From: Papilionanthe hookeriana x Papilionanthe teres
Taxonomy: Eukaryota > Streptophyta > Magnoliopsida > Asparagales > Orchidaceae
Length of the DNA: 64,000 nucleotides
Assembly: GCA_022702705.1 (NCBI GenBank)
Contig: CM040426.1
Location: forward strand, 76,965,877 to 77,029,876
Reading direction: 5' to 3'
This document shows positions 11,743 to 52,861 of the stretch, piece by piece (the stretch's first letter is position 1; the number at the start of each line of letters is the position of its first letter). The position numbers were made by a program, and so were the translations under genes. The notes under the pieces are model-generated. The model saw nothing but the letters and a program-made list of their open reading frames with translations, did not search any database and was not told the DNA's origin.

Positions 11743-12082
11743 TTGATTAAGGGCCCATTTGGGGCAACTTATAACAGCAGGCGGGTTTTGAAAATGCTGT
11801 CATATCGTTTGTTTCGCCTGTTTCTCCAACTTATCCCAAAACTGCATTTTTTATTTGTTAAACACGCAAACCGCGGGATGATCCCCATGGGCCGCGTTTG
11901 TTCGGATCTATATTACTCTCGTGCCCTCTCGCCAAGCAAAACCTATCACGCGCTCCTCCTCTGCCCTAGCCGCTCCTCCCTCATTCGGCAATCCTTCTCG
12001 ACAGGTTAAACACAGCATTTCTTCTTCGGTATTTCTTCTTCTTTAGCATTTCTTTTTTTTTTTTTTGGCATTTCTTCTTCTT

Positions 12083-12086
<4 letters not shown>

Positions 12087-12159
<73 letters not shown>
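12087..12159. repeat. (TA)n microsatellite
   Basis: About 36 uninterrupted TA units flanked by T-rich tracts. Confidence 0.98.
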
Positions 12160-12167
<8 letters not shown>

Positions 12168-12239
12168 TTCTGCTTGACAGGCAGGGGAGTTGGTGTTCTT
12201 TGTGCCTTTAGTTGTTCCAAAATTGACAAGTTAGTTTCT

Positions 12240-13460
12240 CTAGAATTTTAGAGCCTTGTTTATTTCCAACTTTTGGACATAATTTCAGTCCTTGAATTCA
12301 TATCGGATTCATTCTGAATTAGAAAGATATAAGCATGTCATGCACTTTTATTTCATATAGAAAACTATTTTAAGTTTTTCAATCCCTCGTGACTTATTTA
12401 CTGAATTTATATTCAATGGTGCATTTAGCTCTTTTATAATTGAATCCCTTATTATTGTTATTATTATTTTACTCTGTACTTAAAATGCTCATTGTTTCTT
12501 GCTTTTCCTGCTCTACTGATCCTGAGATGTTGATTCAAACATGGCAAGGGCTAGAAAGTACATCAATTAATAAACATTCAGTAGAGAGTTTGCACTTCAA
12601 AATCACAAGGATGTTTCCTGTTCTACTTTACCCATTACACTATAAAATTGTGGTATTTACATACATATCAACATTTAGGATGTTGCCAGATCGCGTCATT
12701 GCCCTTCTTCCTAGCTTCTGAGCTCATTTCTTTCTGGCCTATATTAAATGCACTAGATTGAATACAGTTTTTTTTCTGATAAACTAGTCCAGGATAAAGT
12801 TGTTAATCTAACCAAACCAAAATCTAACTCAGGATGAAAATCCACCTAATGAGTTCATTTCTTTCTACGCCCAACTAGTTTTCAAGATTTATTTTCCTTA
12901 ATTTTTTTCTCACCCCATAATTTGCAGGATGGGATTTATTATAACATTTCCAAGATTCAAGTCTAAGATCTTGGCAATAACGTCTAAGACACTTACCAAT
13001 GAACTAATTGGCATCTGCAAATAGCCTAGCCAGCTTATCCTTATTAAATTGCCGTGCTACTTATTAAAATTCACTAGAGAGGAGCTTCATCATACTCAAA
13101 TGGATGGTACATGTCAGCATGCATCAACAACTAAAAGGAGAAAGCAGGACAAAAATCGTTTAAGAAATAAGCATTTCCTTATCACCGCCCATTTTCCATT
13201 TGAGTTTTGTTTTCATATTGAAATAAGGCTTTGTCAAAGATGAAACTTATGAACACACAGCTCATTATAAAATAGTTGTAATAAAGATAATGGATAATTG
13301 CTTCTATTTATTTGGATGTAGGTTTGGAATTTGAGATTTGAAGCAATACTATTGATTATACATTCACTAGCATACAATCAAAATATAATGATTGTTTGAG
13401 ATTAATGAATTTATATCTGAAGGGAATTAAATAATTCAAAATACAATATGTTTTTTTTTT
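12240..13460. other. Unassigned DNA
   Basis: Short ORFs here (for example 12440-12721) have no recognisable motif and ordinary AT-rich composition. No gene supported. Confidence 0.4.
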
Positions 13461-13463
13461 TTT

Positions 13464-13695
13464 ATCATCCATATTTTTTGATATACATACCACAAATTAA
13501 TTTCGTATTTACATGTCTTCACTTTATAGCACTTTGATGCCTAATTATGAGGAGATGTCTCTCACATTTAGAAAGTTAGGAATGGTGGCATTTTTGATTT
13601 GATGATTAAAATTGGAGTGACAAGCAGGTAAATTTAAAATTTTTTATGTTAGATATGTAAAGTAAATATATAACAATTGTTTGATATGTATTTAA
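13464..13695. mobile_element. Foldback MITE-like repeat
   Basis: The left arm (ATACATACCACA, then GTATTTACATGTC) is roughly the inverse of the right arm (TTAGATATGTAAAGTAAATA, then TTGATATGTATTTAAACG). Both arms are versions of the dispersed motif found through the left third of the window. The arms look roughly two-thirds identical by eye, so this is an old copy. Confidence 0.5.
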
Positions 13696-13699
13696 ACGT

Positions 13700-14333
13700 C
13701 CCAACCTTTTTGCTTACTTTGGTCTGATATCGTTAACAGATTACCAAACAGCTAGACAGCTTATCTAGAATAGGGGCAGAATGGTCATTTATCCAAAAAC
13801 AATTGCAAATCAATTGTTTTCCAAATGCACAAACCAAATAGTCAGTTAGCTTATCCCGATCAGTTGCCAATCAGTAGTTTATCCGGATAAGCTGCAGCTG
13901 ACACAAACGAACCGTAAGACAGCAAGACGGTGGTCATTGAAATCGAAACCCAATCCAAACAGACCGAATGCTCACCCCTACTTGATACAGAAAAATGAAA
14001 TCATTCTAATTTAAAAGTTTCATCAAATTTTTTAAAATATACTATGGACAACCAAATATATGAACACAATGAAATCAAACACACAAATCTTTCGAAATTG
14101 TATGCTTCAAAGAATTGCATTAAAACTGGTCATTTTCAGATCATACTTCATAATTGCATGAATATTGGTCATATGACACACAAGTATACAAGTCTCTTAA
14201 TCGACGTTGAATTAGTCCTCTTTAAAAGTGCTCAAGTACTATTTCAGCCCATTTTTAAAAGTCGAGTCTAAATTAGTGCATTTATAGACTCCAAGATTAA
14301 AACTCTCCTCAAATAATGAAGGGACCATTTTGG
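13700..14333. other. Intergenic DNA downstream of the PPR gene
   Basis: Includes the TTATCCGGATAAGCTGCAGC stretch near 13880, the possible right end of the TIR candidate above. The PPR 3' UTR should lie in the right part. No other feature. Confidence 0.4.
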
Positions 14334-16238
14334 CTACCAATAATCAATGCATGAACACTTGCCTTCTTTGAAAGTATGGAACCTGGTTCTGTCCCTCACC
14401 ACTATTTCCCTCTCAAAAACAAAGGAGATAGCTTTCATTGCTGAATGGCAATCTTCACAAATCCTGAGGCTCTTCACAATGCGAATTGAGCACCCCGCCG
14501 CCACACTCATGAGACCGAAGGATACGGCAAGCTTCTCGCTGTGCAAGTGCACTGCCTGCTCCCTATCCTCTTTGCTCATGTCAAACAATGCTACTTCTGT
14601 ATTCGTGAGGTAGCCTCCCTTCTCAGCCACCTCCCTCAATATTTCAGTCAACTTCTGTCGAATCTCAACAATTCGAAGATGATGGCGATCGTCGGCTACG
14701 AATTCATGCACCTCACCATCAACTTCAATGCAGCTCCAACCTGGTTTCTGCACCTCGCACTCATCCCTTATTCTGCTCCTTAGTTCCGCCATTTCCTCCC
14801 ATCTTCCAGCTGCTGCATACAGGTTTGAAACAATTAAGTGCCCCCCACCTTGTTTTCTACGGTCCAATGGAACAATCTGATCCAGAATCCTTTCCCCAAG
14901 CTCTACATTCCTGTAATTTCTACAGGCACCAAGAATCGATCTCCATATGATGATGTCTGGCTCTAATGGCATCTTGATGATGATCCCAAGAGCTTTCTGA
15001 AGCTCACCAGCACGACCGAGGAGGTCAATCAGACACCCATAATGTTCTATCTCTGGAGTAATACCCCATGACTGAATCATTCTGTAGAATATAGAATAGC
15101 CTTCATCAACCAGGCCTGAATGACTGCATCCATTCAGAACATGAAGAACTGCAATGTTGTCTGGCTTAACACCATCGGCAATCATTTGATTAAAAAGCTC
15201 TAGAGCTTCGTTGCCGCACCCATGGAGTGCTAGCCCAGAGATCATGCATGACCATGTCAACAAATCTCGCTCTGGAGCTCGGATGAAAAGTTCTCTTGCG
15301 GAGTGTATGATTCCGCATTTGCTGTACATGTCAATGAGGGCATTTGTGATATTGATGGACATTGGTAGACTGAATTTTTCAATATAAGCATGGATCCATC
15401 TTCCTTGGGTTAGAGCACCGATATGAGTGCAGGCTGATAATACAGAGACGATAATTGGCTCGTGAGGAAGATCATTTGTGCTCTGCAACATGGAATTGAA
15501 GAGCTTTATGGCATCATGGTGGTTTCCAGCATTTACATAACCTGCAATCATGATAACCCATGAGACCTCATTTGGATGTGGCAATTCATCGAACAGTTTA
15601 CGGGCAATATCCATATTTCCTTGCTTTGCATACCCCTTGATGAGATTAGTCCAGGAGACGATGTCTTTAAGCGGCATTTCGTCAAACACCTGTTGGGCGG
15701 AATGCATTCTGCCAAATTCTGAGTACATATTCAGCAGAGAATTGGCAATGTAGACATCGAAGGCGAAGCCTGATTTCAGCGCCATGGCGTACGAGGCATC
15801 CCCAGCTGACGGAGAGGGTTCGCGGGTGCAGGAAGTGAGAAGGAAGGTGTAAGTATATTTGTCAGGAGAGAAGGAATCGGTGGCGAGCATGAGGCGGAAG
15901 ATCCGGATGGATTCTCGGGAGTTTGAAGCTTTTGAGTGGGCTTGCATGAGGAGGTTCCAAGGAATTGAGGAGGTTGGCCGGAAATGGTGGAGGAGATGGC
16001 CGGCGTAGTTGAGGTGGCCGGATGAGGCGGCGGAGCGGATGAGAGAATGGAGGAGAGGGGTGGGGGAGAGGAGGGGGTGGGTAGTAAGGTGGGCGTGGAT
16101 TTGTTGAATGTGGGGAAGAGAGGAACATCGGGAAAGGAGCGAGCGAATGGAGGTGGAGCAGCCTCTGGCAACGGCGGCGTCGAGGTGGAGATAAGTAGCC
16201 GTTGGAGGTTTGTTTTGGAAGACATGCGGAGACAACAT
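14334..16238 (-). CDS. PLS-class PPR protein with DYW deaminase domain
   Basis: A complete intron-less 634-codon gene. DYW-class PPR proteins bind specific organelle transcripts through their repeats and convert C to U with the C-terminal deaminase. The N-terminus is basic and hydroxylated with few acidic residues, as in an organelle transit peptide. PPR motifs run from about residue 55 to 460, with clear units at 161-192 (DVYIANSLLNMYSEFG), 193-223, 224-258, 294-325 and 326-360. The E/E+ region is about 430-520, including the PGWSCIEVDGEVHEFV block at 499-514. The deaminase carries the zinc motif H566-S-E568 and C594-E-D-C597, a second metal site H621/C628/C630, and ends in the diagnostic D-Y-W at 632-634. 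The start at 16238 is the first in-frame ATG of the open frame. No frameshift or stop is present. The RNA target cannot be read from sequence by eye. Confidence 0.97.
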   Translation of the reverse strand: MLSPHVFQNKPPTATYLHLDAAVARGCSTSIRSLLSRCSSLPHIQQIHAHLTTHPLLSPTPLLHSLIRSAASSGHLNYAGHLLHHFRPTSSIPWNLLMQAHSKASNSRESIRIFRLMLATDSFSPDKYTYTFLLTSCTREPSPSAGDASYAMALKSGFAFDVYIANSLLNMYSEFGRMHSAQQVFDEMPLKDIVSWTNLIKGYAKQGNMDIARKLFDELPHPNEVSWVIMIAGYVNAGNHHDAIKLFNSMLQSTNDLPHEPIIVSVLSACTHIGALTQGRWIHAYIEKFSLPMSINITNALIDMYSKCGIIHSARELFIRAPERDLLTWSCMISGLALHGCGNEALELFNQMIADGVKPDNIAVLHVLNGCSHSGLVDEGYSIFYRMIQSWGITPEIEHYGCLIDLLGRAGELQKALGIIIKMPLEPDIIIWRSILGACRNYRNVELGERILDQIVPLDRRKQGGGHLIVSNLYAAAGRWEEMAELRSRIRDECEVQKPGWSCIEVDGEVHEFVADDRHHLRIVEIRQKLTEILREVAEKGGYLTNTEVALFDMSKEDREQAVHLHSEKLAVSFGLMSVAAGCSIRIVKSLRICEDCHSAMKAISFVFEREIVVRDRTRFHTFKEGKCSCIDYW

Positions 16239-16244
16239 AACGAT

Positions 16245-16855
16245 TATTATGTATTTACATATCTAACGCCAAATATTCAATTTTTTACTTGCATACCAAC
16301 TTGCATATAGGCTGTGAATTTAGCTAAAACGGTCGAAAATTTTGAATTTTTCTGAGCAAAACCGAATCTTTTTCAAGTCAATTTTGTTAAAATTGAATAT
16401 AACGAACGGCTAGTTGATTTTGAGCCTATTTAAAGATTAAATAGTTCCAATTAACTCAGTTTGAGCCGATTAGTTTTTTATTTAGAGCTGAATGAAGCCT
16501 ATTTCGATCTAAAAAAAATTCAAATAACTAATATTGAGCCAGTTCATTTTGATTTCGAGCTGGACAGAACTGGCTCGAAATCAACTATAGGGAGTCACTA
16601 GCTGATTTTGAGCCGCACTTAATCTATTCGAGTTGATTTTCAGTCGACCGAAGCTCCGCTTGAAATTGGATCATGAACTACCCTACCTGTCGATGCATGA
16701 GAAAGTTTAATTCCAATTTCTTTTAAAGTTGAAAGAGTGATTTTTTTTTACGTTATTGGAAAGGTTAGAGTGGCATTAATGTAAAAGCCAAATTTTAGGT
16801 GTTAGAAATGTAAATAGATAGGACTTGGGTGGTATGTGTGTAAATACCCCTTGTC
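16245..16855. mobile_element. Foldback MITE-like element beside the PPR start codon
   Basis: GTATTTACATATCTAACGCC at about 16250 is the inverse of GGTGTTAGAAATGTAAATAG at about 16798, which continues GGTGGTATGTGTGTAAATA. The left arm lacks its outer half. The element ends within about 10 bp of the PPR ATG, so it now occupies the gene's promoter and leader region. Confidence 0.5.
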
Positions 16856-17550
16856 ATTATTTTGTGATTTATCTTTCAGTATTTAAAAAAAAAGAGACTT
16901 TGTTAAGCATGGATAGTATATGTAAATATATGTTTTGAGTGGAAGTATATAATTATGGTACGTCAAGATTATGTCTATATGAATTCCGAGAAAATTAAAC
17001 GGGTCTCACTTATAAATACCAAAGAGCAGTATATCAGAAGAGTAAAAAAACAGAAACATCGAGCATTATTTTATTCGGTCGGAACTCTAAGCCGACTAAA
17101 CGGAAAGTATAGTGGAACAAAGAAATAAGAATCCAATATGAAGGACAGTCGTTCGTGGCTAGCACCCTCAATTGATTTTCGAACTCTTTGAAAATGCCTT
17201 TCTGACACTCTCGAGAAGGCTCCTTGTCCAAGGAGAGTTTTCCCTAAGATTATGTTGGTACATCCTAACAACAATAGGACCTCCTCTTATAATCTCTTTT
17301 AAGAGGGCTGACCAAGGACCTTTTGGCCAACTAAATATCTATCAACAGACTAAAGGCTTCCATCCGACTGAGCGATACTATTATTGGGTAATTAAATGTC
17401 ACTTTTTAGGCAGTTATGAATACAAATGGTGCTCGGATCGGTTATGAATACGAATGAGTATTGGAGTATGTCATGAATATGAAAATATGGCATAATATAT
17501 TGTAACGTTCCTATTAAAACAGAGTCAAATACGTAATTTTATAACAGATA
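16856..17550. other. Possible LTR or leader of the gypsy relic
   Basis: A TATAAATACC word near 17011 precedes transcribed-looking sequence, and gag-like coding follows from about 17.7 kb. No repeat partner is visible, so an LTR identity is only suggested. Confidence 0.25.
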
Positions 17551-17679
17551 CCCTAAAATCTATACATAGGGGGCATTTCTACAATAAATGACCACTTATC
17601 TACTCTATGAAAAGTTTTTGGTGTTTCTATGCACACTCTCTTTTTCTCTCTTTTGTCATACGCTCTATACTTTGGATGT

Positions 17680-18770
17680 GATTCACAAGACATATGTCTG
17701 TTCAATGTCCTAAAAAATGCGGAGAGTGTGAATAATATCATTAACAAGAAGAACAGCACGCCACGGAGAAGAAACTCATCTGAAAGACACCTCAAAAATA
17801 GAGTGCACCAAGAAAATTTTGCAACAGTAAATCCAAGAACATAGATGTCAAATAGTGAGTCAGATGAAAGAATTGACTTGCTTTTTACACGATGGAAGAG
17901 AGCAAGCTCTCCATGAGCAGAACCCTCAAGAAGAAGAACATGAAACCCAAGGCCTCCAAGAGGCTCAAGAGGTAGAAAGGATGGCATACTCACAGTATTA
18001 GGATAATGTTGGTCTACACAATTGCCAGACAATGATTTGGGTGTATGAAAGTCTACCTCCAACTGTAGAATTCATTCTCTCAATAGATCTCTGATGCCGA
18101 GCCACCGAAAAAATTCAAACTCTGTTCATTAGAATCATGCAAGGGTCAGAGTGATCCAATCCATTACATCACCTCCTATGAGTCGGACTTCATCTCTCGA
18201 AATCTACAACTCATTGAAGTGTCAGTCATTTTACACCACGTTGAGGGACTCAGTCCTCAAGTGGTTTAATAGCCTCTCAATGGGAGTAATCACCTTCACT
18301 TAGTTCAAGAAGATATTCTAGGCACAATTCGCAAGCGCCATGAACCTTGCAAGAGCTCACAAACCTTGTGGCATGTCAACGATGGCCAAATGCAAACCTT
18401 CGTTCGTATGTCGGCCGGTTCTAGAAAAAAATGCTGGAAATGTGAGATCTGGAACCCGCGACAGCACAAGCAACCCTAGTCCAAGAGCTGGAGAGCGAGC
18501 AATTCAAGTATGTTTTAGGTTTGCAACAACCCACAAGCTTTGTTGGACTCTTGAAGTTAACCAACCACCACATCGCAGTAGATGTATATCTCCACCCATC
18601 CTATCAAAAAGTCAAACAGTCTGAACGTCGCTTGCAAAAGAGAGCCTCACGAGATGATGGGTGAAGATCAAATGACAGCCGACACCCCAGACATGAAGAC
18701 AATTGACAACCTCGCGACAGTAAACCACCAGAGAGAGAATGAGCCGGTCGAATGACCGATCTTTATATGA
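17680..18770 (+). pseudogene. Ty3/gypsy gag relic
   Basis: Broken frames on the plus strand resemble plant gypsy gag. They include EEEHETQGLQEAQEVERMAY near 17930, then LPKKFKL and SDPIHYITSYESDFI near 18150, and VEGLSPQVV with FNSLSMGVITF near 18240-18310. The basic end near 18680-18730 (RHPRHEDN, KPPERE) follows. Stops and shifts abound, and no protease or polymerase follows. It is a deleted internal fragment. Confidence 0.6.
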
Positions 18771-18799
18771 ATGAGAGATGCCGGAGGGTTTCTATAGTG

Positions 18800-20026
18800 G
18801 AGTTGTTGGAGACTTTACACTTACTATCAACCTCTTTTTATATTTTCTTAACCTATTGTTTCTTCCATTTTTTCTAACATAGAGCCTCTTTGGGAAGTGA
18901 TATCTTAAAGAGTCGATAATAAAAAAAAAATCATAAAAAAGAGTACAACACATCGATCATATTTGAAATATATAAATTGTTTCAAAATCAGCATGATTTT
19001 GGAATCTTAAATGTAAGAATTCAAATGTATATGTATGAGATATCTTCATCAAATATTCAGTGGTTATAGCCATTTGTAAAGATAGCAGCAAATTTATTGC
19101 GAAAAAATTATAAATATTAAAAAAAAAATCTAATAATTTTAATTTCTTTTTGAAAAATTTAGATATTAATTATCTTAAAACTAAGATACTCTAATTTTTA
19201 ATATACTGTGTGATTATTTAAGAAAATAAAGGCTGGACATACTTTTGAAGACATCTTTTAGGGATTATGTATATAATATATTTTTTATAAATATTTAAAA
19301 TTATAAAGAGGATATTCATTCACAGCACTCAAAATTATTAATATTATATATCTAATGACAAACTTCAATATATACATATTAAACACTCAAAACATAAAAA
19401 AAAAAAAAGGAGGAAAAAAAAATAACACCTTAAGGCTAAAATCTTAACCCGCGGTTCACAATTCACGACAATGTTGTAGAGTTTCAAAATAGCAGCAGGA
19501 TCACAACAAACAAAAACGTAATAAACTCTATCTTTCTCCTTCTAGTCTGCTCTTTTTCAAAACCATTGAGAAATGTATTTAGATTTACAACAAAATCGAG
19601 GAAATATGATATGTACGAATATGTAGAATTTTTATGTCATCTTTGCTAAGAATAAACATGATTCAAGATCCTGTGAGATGTTTAAGTTGTCATTTTTGTT
19701 ATTCGGTTGACAGAAGGAGAAGAAAAATAAGAGTTTCAGAGGTCTTCGTACGCTGCAATCTTGTGGTTGCAGTAGTATTGATGTAGGAGAGGGCGGAAGG
19801 AGATCCTGTTAATAGGATGCTGAAAATATGAATATTTTTTAATATGAATATGTAATTCTAATAATTTTGAGTGATATTTATGTAAAAATCATCACCCTCC
19901 TTAAAAAAGTTATAAAAGTAAATATTTCAACGGTCTAAAAATAAAGGAAACCATACTGCGAACTGACAGGTAGGTATTCTCCATAATCCAACATATATCG
20001 AGCAGCGCGTCCTCGCTTATCCGGCG
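18800..20026. other. AT-rich DNA and POLL upstream region
   Basis: Nothing coding is recognised from 18.8 to 19.9 kb. The last 150 bp become GC-richer towards the POLL start. A TATA-like word (CATATATCG) at about 19990 could be a promoter element, unproven. Confidence 0.4.
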
Positions 20027-20143
20027 ATGGCACTTCCGTTATTAATCGCGCACAAGCTCATCCTCGCGCCTGGCAGAACGGGTTCGAAGGGGAAGGGGAA
20101 GGGGAAGGTGAAGAGGTGGTATCTGTTGAGCACAGCACTCTGA
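20027..20143 (+). promoter_or_regulatory. Upstream ORF in the POLL leader
   Basis: An ATG at 20027 in good context (G at -3 and +4) opens 38 codons, including a run of alternating Lys-Gly from GGGAAG repeats, and stops with TGA at 20141-20143. One base later the POLL ATG begins (TGAGATG). If the transcript starts upstream of 20027, this uORF would intercept scanning ribosomes, and main translation would need leaky scanning or reinitiation. The transcript start is unknown. Confidence 0.5.
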
Positions 20144-20144
20144 G

Positions 20145-49993
<29,849 letters not shown>

Positions 49994-50260
49994 GTGCGCT
50001 CTTAGAAACAACTGCGTATTTTTTTTTATTCAGATCTACTTAATTTTTAAAATTCTTGCTGAGGTATATTTTCTTAGTAACTTTGAAGTTTTTCTTTGGG
50101 AATCTGTAGGTTGAACTACGGTTGGTTTCTTTCCCAAGTTCTGTATGTTATCTTTGTGCCAATAATATATTTGGTGTGGAATTGTTTTTTGCAGTCCATG
50201 CTGCATTGAAGCAATTCATGCAATATTTGCCGTCTTAGTTTTTGATATATATATATATAG

Positions 50261-50289
<29 letters not shown>
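49994..50289. other. Start of POLL intron 8, ending in (TA)n
   Basis: No coding signal. A TA repeat with one G interruption (50245-50289) directly precedes LINE C. Confidence 0.6.
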
Positions 50290-50292
<3 letters not shown>

Positions 50293-50744
50293 GAAATGGC
50301 GGCGGGGAGCTCTGCTAGAGTTGATGGTGAAACCCAGCGTTAACCTCCGGCTTTCGTGCATTGTCGTCGTCGTCGTCGACTAAGGCTACTGTTTCGTCAC
50401 TGGCTCGCAAGCCGTCCTTCCTCAATTTGCAGTGTTTCGCACGTCGTCGTCCTGTTACATGAGGGCTACATCCATTGCGTCGACTTCGTCGCACGCCGCC
50501 GCCGCCGCCGTCGTCGTTCGTCTTCTTGGGTTCGCTTGTTGTTGCTACCGCCTCGCATCACCTGCGTCTCCCTTCTCTGCTTCGTCCAGATCGTTTGCTG
50601 TGTTTGCGGGTTAGGTCCCGCAAACCTGCAGGTTGACTGCACTGCGTCTCCCTTCTCTGCTTCGTCTGGATCCTTCTCTGCTGCATAGCTGCTGCGACTC
50701 TGCTGCATCTGGCTTTTGCAGTGGGGTTACTGTTAGTAGTTGTT

Positions 50745-51600
50745 ATGGCTTCTACCTACCCCAACACTTCGAATTCCACTGCTCCGGAGAAGAAATCTTC
50801 CTATGCTGCTGTTGTTGAGAAAGGACACACAAACAAACTCGAACATTTAATTTTCCCTCAAGTTCTTCATGAGGCAGCCGCAGGGAAAGGACAATGTCCG
50901 TTTATTAACCCACTGGGATCGAAGGATGGTCTGCCGCCCATCTTGTTTACTACTCAAGAAATGAAACAACTAAATGAGGCTGTTAAATTCTCACTTATTT
51001 GGAGGTTTCAACTTGGACACCCCAAGATGGACTTAGTGAGAAAATATTTTCAGGAACTCAGTCTTACTGGGACATGGAAGTTGGGCATCATGGATGGCCG
51101 ACACTTACTCATCAGACTGTCCAATGCAGTGGACTATGAAAGCCTGTTGGCACAACACACCCTCCTTATTTCTGGTATTCCTATGAAGCTCACCCCTTGG
51201 ACTCCTGAGTTTGATGCTTCTAGGGATTCCCCTATTGTGCCGATTTGGTATAAATTTCCTAAATTGCCACTTTCTCTTTACAATACCAATGCTGTGTTCA
51301 ATATTGCTCAGGCCCTGGGATCTCCATTGAGAGTGGATTCCTCCACCAATGAAATGGTCAATCCTGATGCAGCTTGAATTCTCATAGAGAGGGATGTTAC
51401 CCTCCCTGACCTGCAGAGAGTTTGGATTGGAACAGCTGATGATGGTTTCTGGCAGGACATTGTGGTTGAACAAAAACCCCTCTTTTGTCATCATTGTAGA
51501 ATGTTTGGCATCTCCAGGACAATTGCTATAGGCTCCACCCCCCTTCAAGAAAGAAGTTACATGCCTCTCCTCTAAAAAAAGGCCCTACTCAACTGCTGTA
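50745..51600 (+). pseudogene. LINE C ORF1 (DUF4283 and zinc-knuckle protein)
   Basis: The ATG at 50745 opens a frame to a stop at 51375-51377, and similarity continues in frame beyond it. The DUF4283-type domain includes FQLGHPKMDLVRKYFQELSL, WKLGIMDGRHLLIRLSNAVD and LTPWTPEFDASRDSPIVPIW. After the stop, LPDLQRVWIGTADDGFW leads to a zinc knuckle that starts FCHHCRMFG but has lost its last ligands. The variable Pro/Thr-rich tail runs to about 51880. ORF1 proteins bind LINE RNA. Confidence 0.8.
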
Positions 51601-52009
51601 CAGGCCAGTTGACCCATCTGCAACACAGGTCACTCCAACGCTTGTTGAGCCTGTGCCTACCGATGTTGTTTTGCAGGAGGAACCTACTACATCTATAGCT
51701 ATTGCAATTTTAGATCAGGAAGCTCCTCTGGAACATCCTGTGGTGTTATCATCTCCAACCAATGAGGCCCATTCCCCATGTTGTGCCCAACAAATAGATG
51801 AAGACCCCACTGTCTTGGGCTCTCCCCCTCTGATGGATGACTCCACCAAGCTCAACCTCACTGAACCACTAAATGATGAATGACAACTGCAAACATATAG
51901 CAAAAGGAAGATACATAAGCCTGAAGGGGAGCTGCATTCAGAGTCCACTAAACAGATGGCTTCTACCTCTTATCCTAAGATTAGGAGTAAGGGGAAATCC
52001 CTCCCTTAT

Positions 52010-52861
52010 AACTAATTTCCTTCTTTGGAATATTAGGGGGGCCAATCCATCCTCACTTAATCATTTAAAATTCCTAATTCGAACCCACAATATTTGGTGT
52101 TTTGCTTTACTTGAGCCTATGGTATCTAAATACCCACTCTGTGCTGAAAAAGTTCCCCAAATTTTCCCATTTTGCTAATTTGAATAATAAGATTTGGTTG
52201 TTTGTGCGATTCGAATTACAGTGGACAGTTATTCACAGCCACTCTCAATTCCTTCATATTCAATTTTGCTTGGGGGATCAACTCAGTTATGCCACCTTTA
52301 TTTATGCTAGCTGTGTGGTTGCCCAACAACAGCTACTTTGGCAGGAGCTAACTCATATTGGAGCTTCTATCAACTCTCCCTGGATTTTGGGGGGTGATTT
52401 CAACTGTCTTACCTCCCCTTCTGAAAAGAAGGGGGGAATCCTCCTTTTGTTTCCTCCATGGCCAGATTCAATAGCTTTATCTTTGACACTAGCTTGTTTG
52501 ATTTTGGATATCAAGGTCCCCACTTTACTTGGAGGAGAAGCACTACCTGGGAAAGACTGGACAGAATGTTGGGTAATTCTTCTTGGCTTCAAATTTTCTC
52601 TTGTACTGTGATTTCTCACCTTTCCATGGCAGGATCAGACCACAGACCACTGCTTTGCTCTATCAGCAATTCAAAAAAGGAGGGGAGAGGTACCTTCAGA
52701 TTTCAAAACATGTGGACTCTCCATCCAGACTTCCTGCAGGAGCTCAGGAAGGTTTGGCTTCCTGATCGTGGGTCCAAACCTTGGATTACTCTCTGGCATC
52801 TTCACAAGTAGACAGCTGCCCACTTCAAGAATTGGAATTGGCAATATTTTGGTAATGTGCA
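52010..52861 (+). pseudogene. LINE C endonuclease domain
   Basis: APE-type endonuclease that nicks target DNA. NFLLWNIRGANPSSLNHLKF starts at about 52015, ALLEPMV follows, GGDFN lies at about 52389-52403, LDRMLGN at about 52558, and the catalytic SDHRPLL at about 52634. Frameshifts occur near 52180 and 52450. The frame runs on into WNWQYFGNVH, where the LTR is inserted. Confidence 0.88.

Larger units (their letters stand above)
11747..13915. mobile_element. Possible TIR-type transposon relic
   Basis: The left edge reads TTAAGGGCCCATTTGGGG and the right edge ACAAACGAACCGTAA, whose reverse complement starts TTACGGTTCGTTTGT. Such ends beside TTA/TAA are seen in PIF/Harbinger-like and hAT-like plant elements. 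The match between ends is poor and there is no transposase, so this is only a suggestion. Inside lie a C/T-rich segment (11900-12010), a TA repeat and a smaller foldback. Confidence 0.25.

Noticed and set aside
11981..12229. Minus-strand frame rich in Tyr-Ile repeats (also 21272-21472 and 50116-50361)
   Set aside because: Translation of TA microsatellites.
11900..12240. Possible 5' UTR exon with a CAGGTTAAA donor and a CTTGACAGG acceptor
   Set aside because: No coding exon follows, and the interval is dominated by a TA repeat and C/T-rich tracts.
15776..16128. Pro/Ser-rich frames on the minus strand and Gly-rich frames on the plus strand in the PPR N-terminus
   Set aside because: Out-of-frame shadows of the GC-rich PPR coding sequence.
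50356..50708. Arg/Ser-rich frames from CGTCGTCGT and GCCGCC repeats
   Set aside because: Trinucleotide-rich leader of LINE C; frames on both strands without domains.
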